A DNA stretch of 64,000 bases. Source: Clostridiales bacterium UBA2432 (GTDB lineage Bacteria; Bacillota; Clostridia; Lachnospirales; Vallitaleaceae). A model generated the notes under the pieces. That model saw only the letters and a list, made by a program, of their open reading frames with translations. It was not told the DNA's origin and ran no database searches. The translations under genes were made by a program, and so were the position numbers. Where the stretch lies: NCBI GenBank assembly GCA_002342805.1, contig DDQW01000096.1:10904-74903 (forward strand), in the 5' to 3' direction. Positions 1 to 8,328 of the stretch are shown here, piece by piece (within the stretch, counting starts at the first letter, position 1; each line of letters opens with the position of its first letter).

Positions 1-1719
1 AGCTTTACCTTAAGAATGAAGCTTGGCTTAATGGCAATCTTTCTAGTACTAATTCCCTTTCTAGTGATTTCGATCACCTATTCAAAGACAGTGAGAGAAG
101 TGATTAGAAACACATATACAAACACAGCCATACAATCGGTGAATGAAACAAGTGAAAATCTAAGCTTTGTACTAAATGATGTTGAAGAATTTTCTTCGGT
201 CATTATCAGTAATAATGAATTACTGACCATGCTTAGAAACAAAGAGCAATATAGTCGGGATGATTTTTTGAATGTCATGAGAACCTTTCTTACATCAAGG
301 GATGATATCGAGGCTATTGATATGGTGATTGGCAATCAAGTGTATTCAATTGGAGCTAAGAAAAAAGCAGTTATAACAACAGAGGGTCATATAGCTGAAA
401 AGGGCAATGGAAAGCCGAATTGGATTCAAACAAGAAATTATACGATTGAAATTTTATCTGGCGAGTTTCACAAATATTATTTTTCCTTATCGAGACGAAT
501 TATTGATTATAATACATTAGAAGATTATGGATATATGACCATCTATCTTGAAGAAAGCAATATTGAAGAAATATACGCGAATTTACAGGAAGATAATGTT
601 GGTGAGACTTTTGTCATTGCTAGAGACGGAACAATGATTAGCCATAGTGATAAGAAAAAAATAGGAAGTACAATTCGCCATAACCCTTATGCGGATGAAA
701 TAATCGATAGTTCTTTGACTAGTGGCTATCTTCAATATAAACGTGGTGTTGATATTATGGCCATTTACTCGACCCTAAAAACCAATGATTGGAAAGTCGT
801 TCATATTATTCCGACGAATTATTTGTATCAAGAATTAAATCAACTTCAAAAGAATCTACTTTTAGGTGGACTTGTTTATGCCATTGCTATTATCATGTTT
901 ATTATGTTTTTCTCTTTTCGTTATACAGAGCCCATGATGAAAATGATGCGAACCATGAAGCTCGTTGAGCGTGGGGACTTTAGCGTTCGAACAGAAATCA
1001 TGAGTCGTGATGAAGTTGGACAACTTGGTGAAAGTCTGAATAATATGATTGAAGAAATGGAATTTCTCATTGACAGACTGATTAAAGAAGAACAATATAA
1101 AAGAGAAGTTGAGCTTGAAGCGCTTCATGCCCAGATTAATCCTCATTTTTTGTATAATACCTTAAATACAATAAAATGGATGGCGAAGATACAAGGTAAC
1201 GTTAGCGTGAGTAAGGCGATTACAGCCTTGGTAAAATTACTAAGAACAAGTACAAACTTAGGTAGGGACATGATTACCTTAGGCGAAGAAATCGAATATG
1301 TTAAGAACTATATGTTGATTCAACGGTTGAGATTTAATGACAGTGTCAAGATTAATTATCAACTTCAAGAGGGGATTGATAATTATTTGATTCCAAAGCT
1401 TATATTACAACCGATTGTAGAAAATGCCATTATTTATGGTGCGGTAGAAAATGAGCAGGACATAACCATAACCATAAAAGCGGAAACTATTGAATCAGAC
1501 TTAATAATAAGTATAGAAGATGATGGTCCGGGAATAGAAGACGATGTCCTCAAGCAGATCTTTAAAACGAATAATGACCGACATCGATTTAGCAAAGTGG
1601 GATTAAATAATGTGAATCAACGGATTAAATTATATTGTGGAAGTGACTATCACCTTGAAATAAAAACCTTGATAGGACAAGGGACAACAGTAATCGTTCG
1701 AATTCCAATGTTAAGTTAG
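1..1719 (+). CDS. Sensor histidine kinase, YesM-like (5' partial)
   Basis: Membrane sensor kinase of the YesM/LytS-like class, partner of the response regulator that follows. The frame is open from base 1, and the first ATG (base 16) lies inside what looks like the first membrane helix, so the true start is probably upstream of the window. Counting from base 16: helix about 5-25, extracellular Cache-like sensor about 30-280, second helix about 280-300, HAMP about 302-355, then the His_kinase domain with the phospho-acceptor His in ALHAQINPHFLYNTLN. The HATPase domain has N-box LQPIVENAIIYG and G-box EDDGPGI. The regulator begins 9 bp after its stop, so the pair is co-transcribed. The presumed signal is an external sugar or sugar alcohol, inferred only from the downstream transporter. 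Confidence 0.93.
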   Translation, partial: SFTLRMKLGLMAIFLVLIPFLVISITYSKTVREVIRNTYTNTAIQSVNETSENLSFVLNDVEEFSSVIISNNELLTMLRNKEQYSRDDFLNVMRTFLTSRDDIEAIDMVIGNQVYSIGAKKKAVITTEGHIAEKGNGKPNWIQTRNYTIEILSGEFHKYYFSLSRRIIDYNTLEDYGYMTIYLEESNIEEIYANLQEDNVGETFVIARDGTMISHSDKKKIGSTIRHNPYADEIIDSSLTSGYLQYKRGVDIMAIYSTLKTNDWKVVHIIPTNYLYQELNQLQKNLLLGGLVYAIAIIMFIMFFSFRYTEPMMKMMRTMKLVERGDFSVRTEIMSRDEVGQLGESLNNMIEEMEFLIDRLIKEEQYKREVELEALHAQINPHFLYNTLNTIKWMAKIQGNVSVSKAITALVKLLRTSTNLGRDMITLGEEIEYVKNYMLIQRLRFNDSVKINYQLQEGIDNYLIPKLILQPIVENAIIYGAVENEQDITITIKAETIESDLIISIEDDGPGIEDDVLKQIFKTNNDRHRFSKVGLNNVNQRIKLYCGSDYHLEIKTLIGQGTTVIVRIPMLS

Positions 1720-1728
1720 GAGTATGTT

Positions 1729-3300
1729 ATGTATAAAGTTTTAATAGTGGATGATGAAGCACTTGTCAGAGCCGGATTAAAAACGACGATTGATTGGGAA
1801 AATTTAGGCTTTGTGGTTATAGCTGATGCGGCTAATGGTGAGCTTGGGTTTGAAGAATATCTTAAAAGCGAGCCGGATGTTGTATTTACAGATATAAGAA
1901 TGCCAAAAAAGGATGGAATCTGGCTTGTTCAAAAAATTAAAGAGCATAATGCAGAAGTGAAGATTTTAGTTTTGACATGCTATGATGAATTTTCATATGC
2001 ACGCGAAGCTTTAAAAGCCGGAGCGGACGACTATATATTGAAGTCGGAGGTTGAAGACGAAGAGCTCGTAGAGATTATGAAAAAAATAAAAATTTCATTA
2101 GATTATTCAACAAGAACCGGAACCGAAGGATACGAAATGAATGTGAATCATACGAGTATTAGGACCCATTTGTTTGATTATTATATTCAGTGTGGTTTTT
2201 GTGAAAACAGTGAAACGTCTGAGATGCGTCAGAAGATTGGATATACATTGGACAATAAGAAAGCAGCTTTTGTATATATAAATATTCCGAGTACCTTTGT
2301 CCATCTTACTCAAGTGCTTCTTAACTTGTTTTTTCAGTATCTTGATGAAAAAAAGATTGACTATCTATTTGGTGAGACAGAATTGGGCTATCGTGTGTTG
2401 CTTTCATCAGATGCATTAGAAGAAGATGATATTAAAAAAGCGTTGCTTAATCTAAATAAAAGTAGTATTCAATATTTTGATAAAGCCTTGCAATTTGTAT
2501 ATACACCTGTTTATGGTGAAATGGAAGGGCTGAAAAAATATTATGAATCTTTCAGTCAGTCAACATCCATTTTCTTCTATGTATTGTTGACACATTTTTA
2601 TATCGTACGTTCAGATGAGGTTCAGATAAAAGAAATTGAGATTACAGACGTCGTGAAAAAATATCGGAAAGAATTTGTTGCCGTTGTTAATGATGGCGAT
2701 ATAGAGGAAGCAAAACTTTTTTTATCTGAAATTAAAGAAGAAGCCAAAGAACAAAAATATAAGCCCAAAAGTATACGAATCGTGTTTTCAAATCTAATCA
2801 ATGAGTTGTTCGAACATTTTAAGGGAGCTCTTGTCGAGGATAGTCAATTGAAACGTCACGAGACCTATCATGAAGAAATGATGCAAAGCAAGACATTAGA
2901 TGAGTTGATTCAACGCTATACAAAATTTTTGATTGTGCTAATGAATGTTGTCAATAAAAGCAATATTGGGCATTCAAAGCTTTTAATTCAAAGAGTTTTG
3001 GATTATATTGAAGAACATTATGTCGAAGGAGTATCTTTGGAAAATGTAGCATCGTATATGAATTTATCGAAGCATTATCTCTCGACCCTATTTAAGAAAG
3101 AAACGGGAGAAAATATGACGACCTATATTAACCGTAAAAAAATCGAACGGGCAAAGGTGCTTCTAATGAACCCGGAATATAGAATTCAAGATGTTGTGGA
3201 AAAGGTCGGATTTTCCAATCAGCAGTATTTCAGTAAGATGTTTAAACGAATCACAGGAATGACAGTAATGGAATATAAGGAAAAACGACGGGATAAATAA
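1729..3300 (+). CDS. Response regulator, YesN-like (receiver + AraC HTH)
   Basis: DNA-binding response regulator of 523 residues. The N-terminal receiver has the acidic pair in LIVDDEALVRAG, phospho-acceptor Asp55 (VVFTDIRMPKKDG) and the conserved Lys in YILKSE. A divergent middle region (about 130-410) links to two AraC-type helix-turn-helix motifs at about 418-520 (VASYMNLSKHYLSTLFKKE, then VVEKVGFSNQQYFSKMFKR). It lies 9 bp after the kinase gene and is followed by a strong terminator, so kinase and regulator form their own unit. By analogy with YesMN systems beside sugar transporters, it probably activates the ABC transporter/pentitol operon that starts at 3563; this is inference from position. 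Confidence 0.95.
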   Translation: MYKVLIVDDEALVRAGLKTTIDWENLGFVVIADAANGELGFEEYLKSEPDVVFTDIRMPKKDGIWLVQKIKEHNAEVKILVLTCYDEFSYAREALKAGADDYILKSEVEDEELVEIMKKIKISLDYSTRTGTEGYEMNVNHTSIRTHLFDYYIQCGFCENSETSEMRQKIGYTLDNKKAAFVYINIPSTFVHLTQVLLNLFFQYLDEKKIDYLFGETELGYRVLLSSDALEEDDIKKALLNLNKSSIQYFDKALQFVYTPVYGEMEGLKKYYESFSQSTSIFFYVLLTHFYIVRSDEVQIKEIEITDVVKKYRKEFVAVVNDGDIEEAKLFLSEIKEEAKEQKYKPKSIRIVFSNLINELFEHFKGALVEDSQLKRHETYHEEMMQSKTLDELIQRYTKFLIVLMNVVNKSNIGHSKLLIQRVLDYIEEHYVEGVSLENVASYMNLSKHYLSTLFKKETGENMTTYINRKKIERAKVLLMNPEYRIQDVVEKVGFSNQQYFSKMFKRITGMTVMEYKEKRRDK

Positions 3301-3312
3301 TTGTTTCGACGG

Positions 3313-3358
3313 AGCTATTGTGCGAGCATATAAATTGCTTGAACAATAGCTTTTTTTT
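3313..3358 (+). terminator. Rho-independent terminator after the two-component genes
   Basis: Stem AGCTATTGT (3313-3321) pairs perfectly with ACAATAGCT (3343-3351). An inner helix at 3323-3328/3336-3341 extends it past a single mismatch, and eight T follow. It separates the regulator gene from the transporter operon. Confidence 0.85.
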
Positions 3359-3487
3359 ATTGTCGTTTTTTGGTGGAAATATTAATAATGAACAAAAAAA
3401 GATTAAAAAAAGACAAAGAAATAAAAAAATAACGGTTAATGGTGATTATGTAAGCAATAATTTATAAAAAATGAATAAAGATGTTTC

Positions 3488-3516
3488 TTACATTCAAGTG
3501 ATAATAGATATAAAAT
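3488..3516 (+). promoter_or_regulatory. Candidate promoter of the sugar ABC operon
   Basis: TTACAT at 3488-3493, 17-bp spacer, TAAAAT at 3511-3516, 47 bp before the ATPase gene. The weak -35 fits an activator-dependent promoter. Upstream, 3360-3480 has no gene. It holds roughly helically phased A-tracts (3394-3429) and an ATGTAAG/CTTACAT inverted repeat (3448-3454 and 3487-3493) whose right arm overlaps the -35. Confidence 0.45.
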
Positions 3517-3562
3517 GTACATGAAAGATAAATAATTTATGCAATAGTCATGAAAGAGGTTA

Positions 3563-5065
3563 ATGATGGAAAGAAAAATTAAACTTAAAGTTGAAAATGT
3601 AGAAAAATCCTTTCCAGGTGTAAAAGCATTAGCAAATATAAACTTTGAAGTTGAAAAAGGTACGGTTCATGTTCTTTGCGGAGAAAATGGTGCAGGAAAA
3701 TCAACGCTAATGAAAATCATTAATGGGATTTATCAAAAGGATAAAGGAAAAATACTTATTGATGGCAAAGAACGAGAGATCAAAGATCCGATGGAAGCTC
3801 GAAATTTAGGAATATCCATGATTTTTCAAGAGTTGAACTATATTCCGGAAATGACGGTAGAAGAAAGTCTATTTGTCGGAAGTTGGCCCAAGACATCCAT
3901 TCGGGTTGACTGGAAGTTGATTCGAAAAAGAGCCATCGAACTTTTAGAAAGTGAAGGATTGCGTTATAATCCGGCAATGCAATTAAAGGATTTAACGGTG
4001 TCAGATATTCAAATATTAGAAATCGTGAAGGCAATATCCTATGAATCGGACATTATCATTATGGATGAACCGACATCGGCCATTACACAAAAAGAAGTTG
4101 AGTTCCTCTTTAGGAAAATTAATGAGTTGAGAAATCGAGGAACATGCATCATTTATATCTCCCATAAAATGGATGAGATCTTTCGTATCGCAGATCAAAT
4201 AACCGTCTTACGGGATGGTGAAGTTGTGGATTCGCGTCCGGTTTCTGAATATACGATGGATTTAGTTATCGCCCAGATGGTTGGACGAAAGATGGAAAAG
4301 ACATATCCAAAGGAAATGTTACCTTGTGGTGAGATGCTTTTAGAAGTCAATGGACTCACATCGGGAAGAACATTCGAAAATATTAGCTTTAATTTAAGAA
4401 AAAATGAAATTGTTGGTTTTGCAGGACTAATGGGTGCGGGAAGAACCGAAGTGATGCGAGCTGTTTTTGGGCTTGATGATTATGAAAAAGGGGATATCCG
4501 AATACGAGAAGAAATAGTTTCGATAAAAAACACACGTCAATCGATTGCACATAATATGGTTATGCTATCTGAAGATCGACGGCGGTTTGGAATTATTCCG
4601 GTACGAAGTGTGAGGGAAAACGTATCTTTGTCAAGTTTAAAATCATTTATTTTTCATGGACACTTACATAGTGGGAAAGAAAATGAAGTTGTTGACTACT
4701 ATTGTAAAAAAATGAATGTAAAAACCCCAACATATGAGACAAGTATTGAATCCTTAAGCGGTGGCAATCAACAAAAAGTAATTTTAGCAAAATGGATGGT
4801 AACAAATCCGGATATTTTAATTATGGATGAGCCGACACGAGGCATTGATGTAGGGGCAAAATTTGAAATCTACAAATTAATGACGGAACTGGCCAAAGAA
4901 GGAAAAGGACTCATCATGGTTTCGTCTGAATTGCCGGAACTTATAGGCATGTGTGATCGAATCTATGTAATGGCCCAAGGACGTATAACCGGAGAGTTAA
5001 CACGAGATGAGTTTACTCAAGAAAACATCATGAAACTAGCAACAATTGGTGTATCGCATCAATAA
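3563..5065 (+). CDS. Sugar ABC transporter ATPase (RbsA/XylG/MglA type)
   Basis: Cytoplasmic energy-coupling subunit with two fused nucleotide-binding domains, 500 residues, the usual length for the CUT2 family. The first domain has Walker A GENGAGKST and Walker B IIIMDEPTSA. The second has the degenerate loop GLMGAGRTEV expected for this family, with signature LSGGNQQKV and Walker B LIMDEPTRGID. AAAGAGGT precedes two adjacent ATGs (3563 and 3566); either could start translation. The permease gene follows 19 bp after the stop. The substrate class (pentose or pentitol) is inferred from the dehydrogenase and xylulokinase downstream, because ATPase sequence does not show specificity. Confidence 0.95.
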   Translation: MMERKIKLKVENVEKSFPGVKALANINFEVEKGTVHVLCGENGAGKSTLMKIINGIYQKDKGKILIDGKEREIKDPMEARNLGISMIFQELNYIPEMTVEESLFVGSWPKTSIRVDWKLIRKRAIELLESEGLRYNPAMQLKDLTVSDIQILEIVKAISYESDIIIMDEPTSAITQKEVEFLFRKINELRNRGTCIIYISHKMDEIFRIADQITVLRDGEVVDSRPVSEYTMDLVIAQMVGRKMEKTYPKEMLPCGEMLLEVNGLTSGRTFENISFNLRKNEIVGFAGLMGAGRTEVMRAVFGLDDYEKGDIRIREEIVSIKNTRQSIAHNMVMLSEDRRRFGIIPVRSVRENVSLSSLKSFIFHGHLHSGKENEVVDYYCKKMNVKTPTYETSIESLSGGNQQKVILAKWMVTNPDILIMDEPTRGIDVGAKFEIYKLMTELAKEGKGLIMVSSELPELIGMCDRIYVMAQGRITGELTRDEFTQENIMKLATIGVSHQ

Positions 5066-5084
5066 AATGAATAAGGAGAAGGAA

Positions 5085-6029
5085 ATGGAAAATAAAATAA
5101 ACTGGGGTAATGTTAAGAAAAAATATAGCATCTATATTGTATTAATCGTTCTTTTTGCTTTGTGTTGGATGGCAAATGAAAATTTTGCAACGGTAACCAA
5201 CTTGACCAATATTTCAAGACAAATTGCAGTTGGAACGATATTAGCATTTGGAGAAACGATTCTTATTATATCCGGCATGCTTGATTTGTCGTCGGCATCA
5301 GTTTTAGCGCTGGCAGGAGTACTGTCTGTGGATGCATATTTAGCAACAGGTTCCTTGCTAATTGCATTTATCGTCGGAATATCAGCCGGAGTTGTATGTA
5401 ACATAATCAATGGAATTATGATTACGAAGTTTAAAGCGCCTCCATTTATCGCGACATTGGCTATGATGACAATGGCAAGAGGGGCTGCCCTGTTATACAC
5501 AAACGGGCAAAACATTTATCAAATCGGAGATTATGTTTCTTTTGGACAAGGGTATACATTTGGCATTCCAACGCCCATTATATTTTTGGTTATCGTTTTG
5601 ATTGTTACATGGTATCTTTTAAAACATACTGTTTTTGGGCGTTCAATATATGCCATTGGTGGAAACGAAGAGGCAGCGACAGCGTCCGGTATCAACGTGA
5701 ATTGGATTAAGATGAAAGCCTTTATAATCAATGGAGTTTTTGTTGGAGTCGCAGGTATTTTATTTATGTCGCGAAATAACGGAGGAATGCCAAATGGTGC
5801 GATTGGATATGAATTTAAAGCTCTAACAGCGGCTGTTATTGGTGGGACGAGTTTTACAGGTGGTATAGGTACAGCAGCAGGAACTGTTGCTGGTGCATTT
5901 ATTGTTGGATTTTTAGATAATATCATGGTTCTTATGGGGGTCAATTCCTATTTACAGCAAATTATACGGGGAGCCATTATAGCTTTTGCGGTGATCTATG
6001 ATATTCAATCAAAAGGTAAGAAGAAGTAA
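5085..6029 (+). CDS. Sugar ABC transporter permease (RbsC-like)
   Basis: Integral membrane permease of a CUT2-type sugar importer, 314 residues from the start chosen here. The ATG at 5085 is preferred over upstream in-frame codons because AAGGAGAAGG ends 4 bp before it. About eight to ten hydrophobic segments run from residue 17 to the end. It carries the family hallmarks GETILIISGMLDLS and, near the C terminus, AVIGGTSFTGGIGTAAGT. It lies between the ATPase and the binding-protein gene, so the three form a complete importer. Sequence alone does not give the substrate. Confidence 0.93.
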   Translation: MENKINWGNVKKKYSIYIVLIVLFALCWMANENFATVTNLTNISRQIAVGTILAFGETILIISGMLDLSSASVLALAGVLSVDAYLATGSLLIAFIVGISAGVVCNIINGIMITKFKAPPFIATLAMMTMARGAALLYTNGQNIYQIGDYVSFGQGYTFGIPTPIIFLVIVLIVTWYLLKHTVFGRSIYAIGGNEEAATASGINVNWIKMKAFIINGVFVGVAGILFMSRNNGGMPNGAIGYEFKALTAAVIGGTSFTGGIGTAAGTVAGAFIVGFLDNIMVLMGVNSYLQQIIRGAIIAFAVIYDIQSKGKKK

Positions 6030-6060
6030 GCAAAATTAAAGGTAAGGTATTTGGTTATTC

Positions 6061-6076
6061 CTTGGTTTTAACCAAG
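6061..6076 (+). other. Short inverted repeat before the binding-protein gene
   Basis: CTTGGTT-TT-AACCAAG lies 43 bp upstream of the binding-protein start, with no U-tract. The two-base centre makes it a poor RNA hairpin unless the stem opens, so it may be a protein site. In many importer operons an intercistronic structure helps the binding protein outnumber the membrane subunits; applying that here is inference. Confidence 0.35.
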
Positions 6077-6119
6077 ATAACATATAACTATCATTCAAGA
6101 AGATAAAAGGAGGAAACAC

Positions 6120-7181
6120 ATGAAAAAGGTAATATCATTATTATTGATCGTAACATTAATGAGCGCATTATTTGTAGGGTGTGGAGCTGAGGACAATTCA
6201 GGAGCAGGATCAGATACCGGGTCAGCTGAAACAGAACAAAATGAAGAAATGGGGACAAGTGAATCAGAAGAAATGACACAAGAAACAGAAGCGGAAGCAG
6301 GTAAAGTATATCGTGTAGCATATATTGCGCGTGCTCAAGCGGATTCATTTGCTGCATGGTTAGCAAATGCGGTCAATGAAGAAGCTGAAAAATATGAGGA
6401 TATTGAAGTGGATATATTTGATGGACAAGCGTCAGACGATACACAAAATGGATTGATTGAGAATGCAATCACAAACAAATATGATGCCATTGTCATACAA
6501 CCAAATAATGGTGAGGCGCAGAGACCTTATGCAGAAAAAGCAGTAGCAGCAGGTATTGTGACAATTACAACAAATGCTAGAATTTCTGGAATAGAAGGAG
6601 CGTCTTCTGTGGATGCAGATCCATATGCCCAAGCAAAAGTGAATGCAGATAAAGCAGTTGAACAAATTCCACAAAATGCCAATGTTGTTGTACTCTTAGG
6701 CCCTCCGGGGAACTTTCATGCAGATGAACGCCGTAAGAGTTGGGAGCAAGAATTTTTTGCAAAACGTCCGGATGTAACAATTGTTGGTGAAGAAATAGCA
6801 AACTGGAATAAAGATGAAGCCTTAAACTATATGGAAACTTGGGTTCAAGCAAATGATAAGATTGATGCAATTATTTCAATGAATGACAATATGGCAGCTG
6901 GTGGCATTGAGGCAATCAAAGATAATCCTCAATATGATAGTATTTTGGCGTATGGCGTTGATGGAACTGCTGAAGCGTGTCTTTTAATTAAAGAAGGACT
7001 TATGACAACAACGAGTCTGCAGAGTGCTTATGCTTTAGCAGAAGCAATTTTACATACCAGCCATCAATTGATGACCGGAGCTGAAGAACAAATTGATATT
7101 GATATTGATTGTCCGTTAATTACAGAGAAAAATGTGGATGAATATATTGAGATGCACAAGCGTGCAGGAGCAATTCAGTAG
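6120..7181 (+). CDS. Sugar-binding lipoprotein (ribose/xylose-type SBP)
   Basis: Extracellular substrate-binding component of the importer, 353 residues. A lipoprotein signal peptide (MKKVISLLLIVTLMSALFVG) ends at lipobox Cys21. A Ser/Glu-rich acidic linker of about 40 residues follows (21-61), then a periplasmic-binding-protein fold of the ribose-binding type from about 63 (VYRVAYIARAQADSFAAW) to the end. The motifs IVIQPNN, ISMNDNMAAGGIEAI and AYGVDGT are typical of type 1 sugar-binding domains. AAGGAGG lies 5-11 bp before the ATG. With the neighbouring catabolic genes the likely ligand is xylitol, another pentitol or a pentose, which binding assays would decide. Confidence 0.93.
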   Translation: MKKVISLLLIVTLMSALFVGCGAEDNSGAGSDTGSAETEQNEEMGTSESEEMTQETEAEAGKVYRVAYIARAQADSFAAWLANAVNEEAEKYEDIEVDIFDGQASDDTQNGLIENAITNKYDAIVIQPNNGEAQRPYAEKAVAAGIVTITTNARISGIEGASSVDADPYAQAKVNADKAVEQIPQNANVVVLLGPPGNFHADERRKSWEQEFFAKRPDVTIVGEEIANWNKDEALNYMETWVQANDKIDAIISMNDNMAAGGIEAIKDNPQYDSILAYGVDGTAEACLLIKEGLMTTTSLQSAYALAEAILHTSHQLMTGAEEQIDIDIDCPLITEKNVDEYIEMHKRAGAIQ

Positions 7182-7209
7182 TAAGTGATGACAGTATTGG
7201 AGGACGATA

Positions 7210-8250
7210 ATGAATAATAACGCTTTTTATATGCAAGGTACAAATCACATGGTCAAAAAAGAGTTACCTGTACCGACACCAAAAGAAAATGAAGTTTTAA
7301 TCAAGGTAGATGTTGTTGGTATATGTGGCTCGGATGTTCATTATTATAAACATGGAAATATTGGTGACTTTGTTGTCGAGGGAGACTTTATCTTAGGGCA
7401 TGAATGTGCAGGAGAAGTCGTTCAAGTAGGCACAGACGTGAAAAACCTAAGGGTAGGTGATCGGGTCGCGTTAGAGCCGGGCAAGACCTGCGGAAAATGT
7501 GAATTTTGTAAATCAGGTAAGTATAACTTATGCCCGGATGTTGAATTTTTTGCTACGCCGCCTTTTCATGGTGTTCTAACTAATTATGTAACCCACCCAG
7601 AGGATATGTGTTTTAAATTACCTGAGAATGTATCGAACATGGAAGGCGCTTTGGTTGAACCACTAGCTGTTGGACTCCATGCGACATCACTAGGTGAAGT
7701 AGGTTTGGGGGATACGGTCATTGTCTTTGGGTCTGGATGCATCGGATTAGTTACGTTGATGTCCGCAAAAGCCAGAGGAGCTTCAAAAGTGATTGTAGTA
7801 GATGTCCTTGAAAACAGACTGAAGACAGCGCTAAAGTTAGGTGCAGATCACGTTATTAATGCAAAAGATGTTGACCTTATATCTACAGTCAATGAGCTGA
7901 CGGATGGCAAAGGGGCAGATGTTGTCATAGAGACTGCCGGAGCTGATGTAACAGTTAAACAAACTGTAGATGTAGTGAAGATTGGTGGAACTATTGTTCT
8001 TGTAGGGATGACGGCAAAAGATGAGGTTTCGTTTAATTTTATGAGATTAATGGGAAAAGAAGGTGTAGTGAAAACGATATTTAGATATAGAAATCTTTAT
8101 CCGGTTGCCATTAATGCAATTGCAAGTGGCACCATAAAAGTAAAAGATATCGTGAGTCATCAATTCGCCTTTGACCAAACCAAAGAAGCTTTTGACTTTG
8201 TGTCAGAAAATGCAGCAAATGTTGTCAAAGCGATAATAAAAATCGACTAA
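7210..8250 (+). CDS. Zinc-dependent polyol dehydrogenase (xylitol/sorbitol type)
   Basis: Medium-chain NAD-dependent alcohol dehydrogenase, 346 residues, the size of the sorbitol/xylitol dehydrogenase family. Catalytic zinc ligands are visible as Cys39 (ICGSDVHYYKHG) and His64-Glu65 (GHECAGEV). The structural-zinc cysteines are in CGKCEFCKSGKYNLC. The Rossmann motif is GSGCIGL, and an acidic residue after the second strand (IVVDVLENR) favours NAD over NADP. Directly upstream of xylulokinase, it most simply oxidises xylitol or D-arabitol to D-xylulose. L-iditol/sorbitol dehydrogenase is the main alternative, but it would not explain the xylulokinase. Confidence 0.9.
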   Translation: MNNNAFYMQGTNHMVKKELPVPTPKENEVLIKVDVVGICGSDVHYYKHGNIGDFVVEGDFILGHECAGEVVQVGTDVKNLRVGDRVALEPGKTCGKCEFCKSGKYNLCPDVEFFATPPFHGVLTNYVTHPEDMCFKLPENVSNMEGALVEPLAVGLHATSLGEVGLGDTVIVFGSGCIGLVTLMSAKARGASKVIVVDVLENRLKTALKLGADHVINAKDVDLISTVNELTDGKGADVVIETAGADVTVKQTVDVVKIGGTIVLVGMTAKDEVSFNFMRLMGKEGVVKTIFRYRNLYPVAINAIASGTIKVKDIVSHQFAFDQTKEAFDFVSENAANVVKAIIKID

Positions 8251-8255
8251 AATAA

Positions 8256-8293
8256 TAGGGCGATTGGTAGTGTAAAAACTATTAATTGCCCTA
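8256..8293 (+). other. Strong intercistronic hairpin without U-tract
   Basis: TAGGGCGATTGGTAGT (8256-8271) pairs along its full 16 bases with ACTATTAATTGCCCTA (8278-8293), with three G-U pairs and a six-base loop. It lies just after the dehydrogenase stop and 35 bp before xylB. It is followed by TAACATATTAAAAAAAG rather than T, so it is more likely an RNA stability/processing element or partial attenuator than a terminator. Confidence 0.6.
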
Positions 8294-8328
8294 TAACATA
8301 TTAAAAAAAGAAGAGGAGAAAAGAAAGT

